Shown: in pieces, positions 58,388 to 64,000 of the stretch | Position numbering within the stretch: position 1 is the first letter of the stretch | How the letters are laid out: every line of letters begins with the position of its first letter | Assembly (NCBI GenBank): GCA_026008535.1 | Contig: BRKX01000011.1 | Location: forward strand, 47,228,183-47,292,182 | Length of the DNA stretch: 64,000 nucleotides | From: Perilla frutescens | Lineage: Eukaryota; Streptophyta; Magnoliopsida; Lamiales; Lamiaceae | Reading direction: 5' to 3' | Program-made: the position numbers and the translations under genes | The notes under the pieces: model-generated | What the model was told of the DNA's origin: nothing | Database searches by the model: none | What the model saw: only the letters and a program-made list of their open reading frames with translations

Positions 58388-58426
58388 TCACTTCCCTTTT
58401 TTATTTTCTTTAAATTTTTTTAATTT

Positions 58427-58457
<31 letters not shown>

Positions 58458-59382
58458 GAAATCTTTTAGTTTAATTTCTAAATGTTCTTAAATGCAGAGT
58501 CTGGGTGTGTGAGATGAAATTCGGTGATGAGGCATGTTTTCGTATTTTGTGTTGGTGAATTGTGATGTAGAAATTAGGAAATATACAGATACTTGAATTC
58601 TTTTAAATAAACTACTGTAATTAGCATAAATATTTTATAAATATTTGTATGAATTTTCAGACATGATGTGCAGCAAGAATAGTTCATAGTTTGGTCTCTG
58701 TTTTGGTTGTTGTAAATGTGAGTTGGGAATTCTGAAAATAGCTATTTCGATTATGTTTGGTTTATGTTGTGCGGAGCCATAATCAAATGGTTTTGATTGT
58801 TGGAATTTAGTGAAATATGTTGAGGTTGTATGCTTGAATTTTTGGTAAAGCTTTTGATCAATAAATTGTGGGGATGCAAAAGTTCAAATGGAAAATCTTA
58901 CCGAAGAAAGACGAATTGCAGGAGCTTTGTCGAAATAAACCAACCAATTTGATTCATATATAAGCCTATGTAATTTACTTTGAAACATGAATTTTAGTTG
59001 AGTAGATTAGATATATCCTTCGTATAAATAGAGGTAGGAAGTTGAGGATAGGAATAAGGTTTTTTTTTAATAACTATAAATAAGGATAAATATTAATTTA
59101 TAGGATAAGCTTTAAAATTAATATTTTATTTTAACTTCATATTTATCTTTAAATAAATTATAAATTCTTGTTATTTTTAAAAATCCAGTTTGAAAATATT
59201 TAACAAGCTCATATAATAATTCTAAAGCTTAAATTAAGTTCTAATATTTCTTTTCTAAACTAGGGGCGCAATATCAGACTAACTCAAGTTCATCAGCATT
59301 ATCAAATTAATTAAAGCTCGATCTAAATCAATCAAATAATTTAAATAATTTAGATCACGTAGAAGTGGGTTGTTACAGTAGC

Positions 59383-60582
59383 AGCACAGCAGGTCGTTTT
59401 AATGGATTTTTTAAATCTCTTCGTGTCGGTCTTAATAGATAAGTATCTATCTATCTGTCTCTATTTCTGTCTAAACTTACACATAAATTAAAGTTCACTA
59501 ATATTTTCTTTTTTACAGCAGATGGAATAAGTATTTCCAGTGTAAACACAAATCAGATGGGGTCCAAGTAGTCATCTCTGGAAGCCCTAAATTCAAAATT
59601 ATATCTCTCTGTCTCCCTTTTAAAAGATACGTAACTCCCTCTCTATCTCTCTGTCTCCCTCTTAATAGATAAGTATCTCTCTGTCTATCTTTTTTCCGAT
59701 GACCCAGAAAAAAAGATTAGTACCATTCTGTTTTTAAACATAATTTTTCAAAAAAATTTTACAGTAGCTTGTGTATTTTTTCTGATTTTTATGTAGATTT
59801 ATCATACAGAATTTCAAACAACACGTAACTCCAATATAAATAGCAGCTAGAAAAGGTAATAATTCTTCCAATTTTTTTGGAGAGGGTGTCTGCATATTTA
59901 GAATATTGTTTTGTTCTGTTGATCATGCCAAATATTTTACCATAAGGCTGAATTGAATGAGAATATAGATATATGATAATTATACCTGCAAATGAATCTG
60001 ATATGCATATTCTTTTTATCCGTGCATCATTTTCATCTGAAAATGCTTTATCTCTTACTCTATTTTTCATTTTCAAGGTCTGTAAATTATTGCTGTGATC
60101 TTGAATTTGAATTTTTAAATTTGAAGTGGCGGTTTAATATTTATTTCCACTGCCCACTAACACGGACCACTTTTGTATATTTTAATTTAGTTTAATATTC
60201 TTTTTTTAATTTTTTAAATTTTATTTTTAATTGCCCACTAATATGGAGTTTTCTATATTTTATGTCTATTTTATTTAATTATTTTTTAAAGGGTTAAGGC
60301 TGCTGGATTGCTTATTTTTGATGGTGTTATTATTTTAAATTTTATGTTGCTATATTTAGATTATTATATTAATTTATTAACTATTTCTTATATGTATATG
60401 TATTTGTTATCAAAATTATGAAAATGTATTTTTCAATAATTATCTATGTTTTAATAAGTTTCTATTTATTTATTATGTTTTACCTTTGCTGGGAATTTTT
60501 TTTTATTAATTTACTGTTCATATATTCACATCTGCATATTTATGTATTGGATATGTAAATATTTGTATATATATGCTATCTT

Positions 60583-60620
<38 letters not shown>

Positions 60621-61976
60621 TACATATTTGGTTTGTTGTTATTTTTATTAATTTTTTCAAAATACATGTACATTGTTCACTATTCTGTTTTTGAGTTGGC
60701 AGCTTACGTTTTTTTTAATCTTATTAATTTTGTTATAGCATGATGAACATATTACATATTTAGTTTTGTTGTTATTTTTATTAACTTATGCTATCATTTA
60801 ATATTTTAAATTGGTGTTTCTGTTTAATGTTAATCTTAATGTTAATGTTAGTGTTATTTAATTTACCTGTTTATCTAATGTGCCTATTATTAAAAAATAT
60901 GTTAATGTTATTTTCTGTAATTTAATGTTCCTGTAATTTTTTAATTTAATTTCATGTTTCTGTTATTAAAATCTGTTAAGGTTATGTAATTTAATTTACT
61001 GTTCTTGTTTTTTTTATATATGGTTGAATGTTTCATAATTTATATGTATGCTTGAATATCATATGTAAAAATATGTTATGTGTTCTGTTAATATTTTTAT
61101 ATGTATGGTTGAATGCTTGTATGCTATGGTATGTGCTTTCATCTCTCAGATCCGTGTGATCTGTGACTGTTCTGTTTGAGAACAGTCCTTGCGAAATCTC
61201 TTGATGAGAGATTTTGGCCCGAGTCATAGTGTTTAACCCGATAGGGCCTTGGACTTTGTGTGACCCCCTGCGCCCCCGTTCAAACGGGTGATTGTGAACT
61301 GGACAATCCACTTACTCCTAAAGGGTTATTGAATGGTTAATAATCTGTGATATAGATCTTTCGCAGTTCTTTAATTAACATTTAATTGTTTTTGAATATG
61401 TTCTTGCATCATTACTTGAATCTGTTCTTGCATCATTTATTTTATTGAACTCTGCAATATTTAAATTGCATTAAAAAAAATTAATTACAGTTATTCTGCA
61501 CTTAAATATAATTCGACTTATTTGTTAATTTTGGGTTTATTTAAGACTCTCTTATGTTATATGTATCCTTAATTCGAATTATGGTTTTTTTTTGTTCATA
61601 TATATACTGTCTGGCATGTATAATCATGATTTATTTATTTTGTTCCAATATATCCTATTTGCAGGATTACTTGTTTTTAGTCTTAATTTTTTATTGCTTC
61701 TGTGAATTGCATGGTCAATTGTTCTTGTTTAAAAAATATATATTCTGTCATATCTTTGATGAAGTGAATCTTCTATTTAAATTATTTAACATAAAACAAC
61801 ACATGAATAACTTATGAAAAACATCTCAAATATGCATCCCAAATAACTTATGGTAACTTATGTAAAAATACCAATGTAAAAAAATAAAATTGTCCTTATA
61901 AAAAGCATGTAAATAAATTAATCCAATCCCCTACTTCTGATCTCATTATAAAACGTATACATCCTTTTTTCTTCTA
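59383..61976. other. AT-rich region with CT-repeat tract and a GC-richer island
   Basis: 59436-59700 has repeated 'tatctctctgtctccct' and 'taatagataagtatct' motifs. 60585-60615 is (TA)n. 61130-61320 is a GC-richer block ('gcgcccccgttcaaacggg'). No ORF with a recognisable domain; the minus-strand frame 61033-61311 crosses the island. Confidence 0.5.
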
Positions 61977-64000
61977 TCACTGTTTTTCTTTCTTCACAAC
62001 TCTTTTGTTTCTCTTTTGGATAGTTGCTGAAAACTCATCAATCAATTTTCTCTTCACATGATCATCATCCATAAGGTTTATTGCATTACTTGTGTTAGTG
62101 TTCATCTTTCTTGGTGTCACTAATGCATCACTTATGAAATTAACCTGAAAAAGTAAAAAAACATGAATGAGAAAAAAATCTTATCTGCATAAACATAGTT
62201 TAAACATACACATGTAATTCTTATGTGGAAAATAATATACCTGATCTGCATTTTCTTCCATGCGTTCTTTCCTTTTCTTTGATTTTGATAATGTTCCCTA
62301 TAAAATCAGTATAATCTAAGTAATGATTTTATAATCTGTAAATATTTTTTTTATTAGTAAAAAATGCACCTGATTTTCTGAACCTGCACTTAGTATAATG
62401 TCCCCACATGCAACCTTAACAACATTAAATGGTCCCTTATAATTATTGACCTGCTTAGGCAGGACAATTATATTAAAGAAACCTTTCTTATTTGATATGC
62501 CTTCAATTTCAACTGGAAGTTCATCAAGTATTGCATTCTACAAAAAACAGTAAATTAATTTATGTTTACATAAATTTATATAATGTTGAAAATCTGTTTG
62601 ACATATCTCTGCTAATTTTTGTCCAATTAATTCAATGCATTGCATATCCCACATAGAAATGTTGTTGTTGCACTACTGTCACTCACTTCCACATTCAATT
62701 TGTATCTATAATTTGTTTAAATTAAATTAAATACTGAAAGTATATATTAATCAATAACCTTCTTTTTCCAATTACGTCAAAAGATTGACATTTTTCGCAA
62801 AAGAATTTGAGTTCATCCTGTGGATCTAGTTCCTTTCGACATACATTGCATGCAAGGTATGAGATCCCAGCAATATCTTGAATGCAATTCACAGTAGCAA
62901 ATACTATGAACTCCCCACTCTGAATAATGTTAAATTATTGGAATATTAAATATTAAATTATCTATTTTGAAGGAAAAAAAATTATAAATACAATTAAGTT
63001 TACCTGCCCATCTTCTAATATTTGCTGAATTGTTTTGCTCATAACTTCAGCACTTTTTGATTCAACAACTGATTTGGAGGATGATGAACCAACCTGTATT
63101 TAAATAATTATTAGTTTATAATTATTATTCAATATAAATTTTTTAAAAAATTCTAATTAACATACTAAATCTTCAAAAATTTCTGATCCATTTATCGAAA
63201 CGGATTCTTCCTCCTGTATAGAAAAAATATTTATCATTAGTTACATAAACATATTCATTTAAAAATATGTAGTGGATGTGTTTTTTTTTTCTTTAATACC
63301 TCAGTAGGAATATTTTCTCCACAAATTTTTTTTATAATTTCTCTATTGGTAGAAATCCTTGCTACACTGAAAGATCCAGTGTAGTTTCTTATCTGTCCAG
63401 GTTGAATAGAAATATTGAATAGAGCTTTTTTGTTAGCTAATTGTTCAAGTCTTGGAGGAATTCCCTCAACACTTCGACTCTACAAAAAAACTGAATTAGC
63501 ATTTACATTGTTTAATTATCTGAATTAAAAAAAAATTACCACACTTAATTCTGCAGCTGTCTTTCCCAGTAGTGCTATGCTTTCCTTATCCCACATTAGA
63601 AATGTCGTTGTTCCAGTGTAATCAACCACCCTCACAGTTAGCTTGTACCTATAATTTTAAATTTTAAAAAATTATACTTTTTCTGAAAAATGTCAAATCT
63701 AACTTAAATTTAATTTGCCTAAGCTTTCCTGTAATGTCAAATATTTGACATTTTTCACAGAAAAATTGAGTCCTACTTGGTTTAATTTTCTTCTGAAAGC
63801 GTTTGCAAGCCAAGTAGGACCAATCTCCAATGGTCTCTACACAGAGTATGGTTGCAAATATCCAGAAATTGTCAATCTATTAAAAAAAATAGTTTAATAT
63901 ATTCAAAAAATATATATTTTTAATGCTATTCCAAATATTTAAAATACTTGTCCCTCTGTCATAATTTGTGATATAGTTTTCAGATCAAAATCACCATCTC
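61977..64000 (-). pseudogene. RPA1-like (replication protein A large subunit) gene, 3' part, with duplicated OB-C module; runs off the window
   Basis: Minus-strand exons inferred from GT-AG borders: 63948-64000 (partial), 63719-63876, 63540-63648, 63300-63479, 63166-63213, 63004-63093, 62759-62919, about 62600-62705, 62370-62537, 62241-62297 and 61977-62144 (stop 61977-61979). The 62759-62919 exon encodes the Replication factor-A C-terminal fold with its zinc site (ISYLACNVCRKELD, FFCEKCQSFDVIGKR). The 63719-63876 exon is a second copy (DWSYLACKRFQKK, FFCEKCQIFDITGK) in which one zinc Cys is Phe. The following exons give RYKLTVRVVDYTGTTTFLMW and EGIPPRLEQLANKKALFNIS. The intron after 63719 starts with GC instead of GT. 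The copy at 62600-62705 lacks one base and is out of frame. The C-terminus is basic (KRNKRVVKKEKQ). Such RPA genes accompany plant Helitrons or form expanded families; the frameshift suggests a pseudogene. Confidence 0.7.

Larger units (their letters stand above)
29690..59377 (-). mobile_element. Solo LTR A (Tekay-like), split by element C
   Basis: Left arm 29690-31269 starts TGTAACACCCTAAAC; right arm 58388-59377 ends GGGTTGTTACA. GTAGC is present on both sides (29685-29689 and 59378-59382). Without the insertion it would be about 2.57 kb. There is no PBS, PPT or coding region between the arms other than those of C, B and D, so this is a solo LTR. It shares with the LTR of C a block reading 'gacctgaaaat' ... 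'actcagtggg' (30188-30241 here), which suggests a related Tekay/Del-type family in the same orientation. Confidence 0.75.

Noticed and set aside
61033..61311. 92-codon minus-strand ORF
   Set aside because: Crosses the GC-richer island; no recognisable protein pattern.

Overview
The window is plant nuclear DNA, almost certainly from a eudicot. It is AT-rich intergenic heterochromatin made of nested and decayed transposable elements: Ty1/copia Sirevirus-like and Ty3/gypsy Athila-like, chromovirus-like and Tekay-like retrotransposons, a plant Helitron with introns, and Emigrant-, PIF/Harbinger- and Mutator-type MITEs. I see no intact single-copy host gene, no rRNA, no convincing tRNA and no CRISPR. 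The species cannot be named from the sequence.

Layout. 0-7.5 kb: small DNA elements (long-TIR element 182-2125, Emigrant-like end 2466-2550, Harbinger-type elements 5473-6316 and 6630-6992) and a solo LTR 2755-4535 with a perfect 5-bp target duplication. 7546-16441: a complete-length but dead copia element on the minus strand, with an extra ORF between pol and the 3' LTR and the integrase catalytic core deleted. 16.6-20.4 kb: a Mutator-like MITE inside a (TAA)n tract, a decayed Harbinger-like element and a gypsy 3' remnant. 21073 to about 28.5 kb or further: a Helitron on the minus strand with a recognisable 3' end and a multi-exon Rep/helicase gene (21353-27713) whose 5' part is an array of duplicated phase-1 exons. 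28.5-29.7 kb: a promoter-like CT-rich zone with a tandem duplication.

29690-59377 is a nest. A Tekay-like solo LTR (A, TSD GTAGC) was split by a non-coding LTR element with about 3.1-kb LTRs (C, minus strand). C was then hit twice: in its left LTR by a chromovirus-type gypsy element (B, 31459-37168, TSD CATAA) and in its interior by an Athila-type element with an accessory ORF (D, 41761-54048, TSD CCAT). Removing these insertions joins 29.69 kb to 59.38 kb.

59.4-64 kb: AT-rich sequence with a short GC-richer island at 61.13-61.32 kb, then the 3' half of a minus-strand RPA1-like gene with a tandemly duplicated four-exon OB-C module, running off the right edge. RPA genes are frequent cargo of plant Helitrons, so the RPA gene and the 21-28 kb Rep/helicase gene may belong to one Helitron separated by the nest; that is inference.

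The most unusual items are the phase-symmetric exon array in the Helitron gene, the parallel exon-module duplication in the RPA-like gene, the related accessory ORF domain after pol in both the copia element and the Athila-type element, and two element-specific short motifs scattered through coding, LTR and untranslated parts of those two retroelements.
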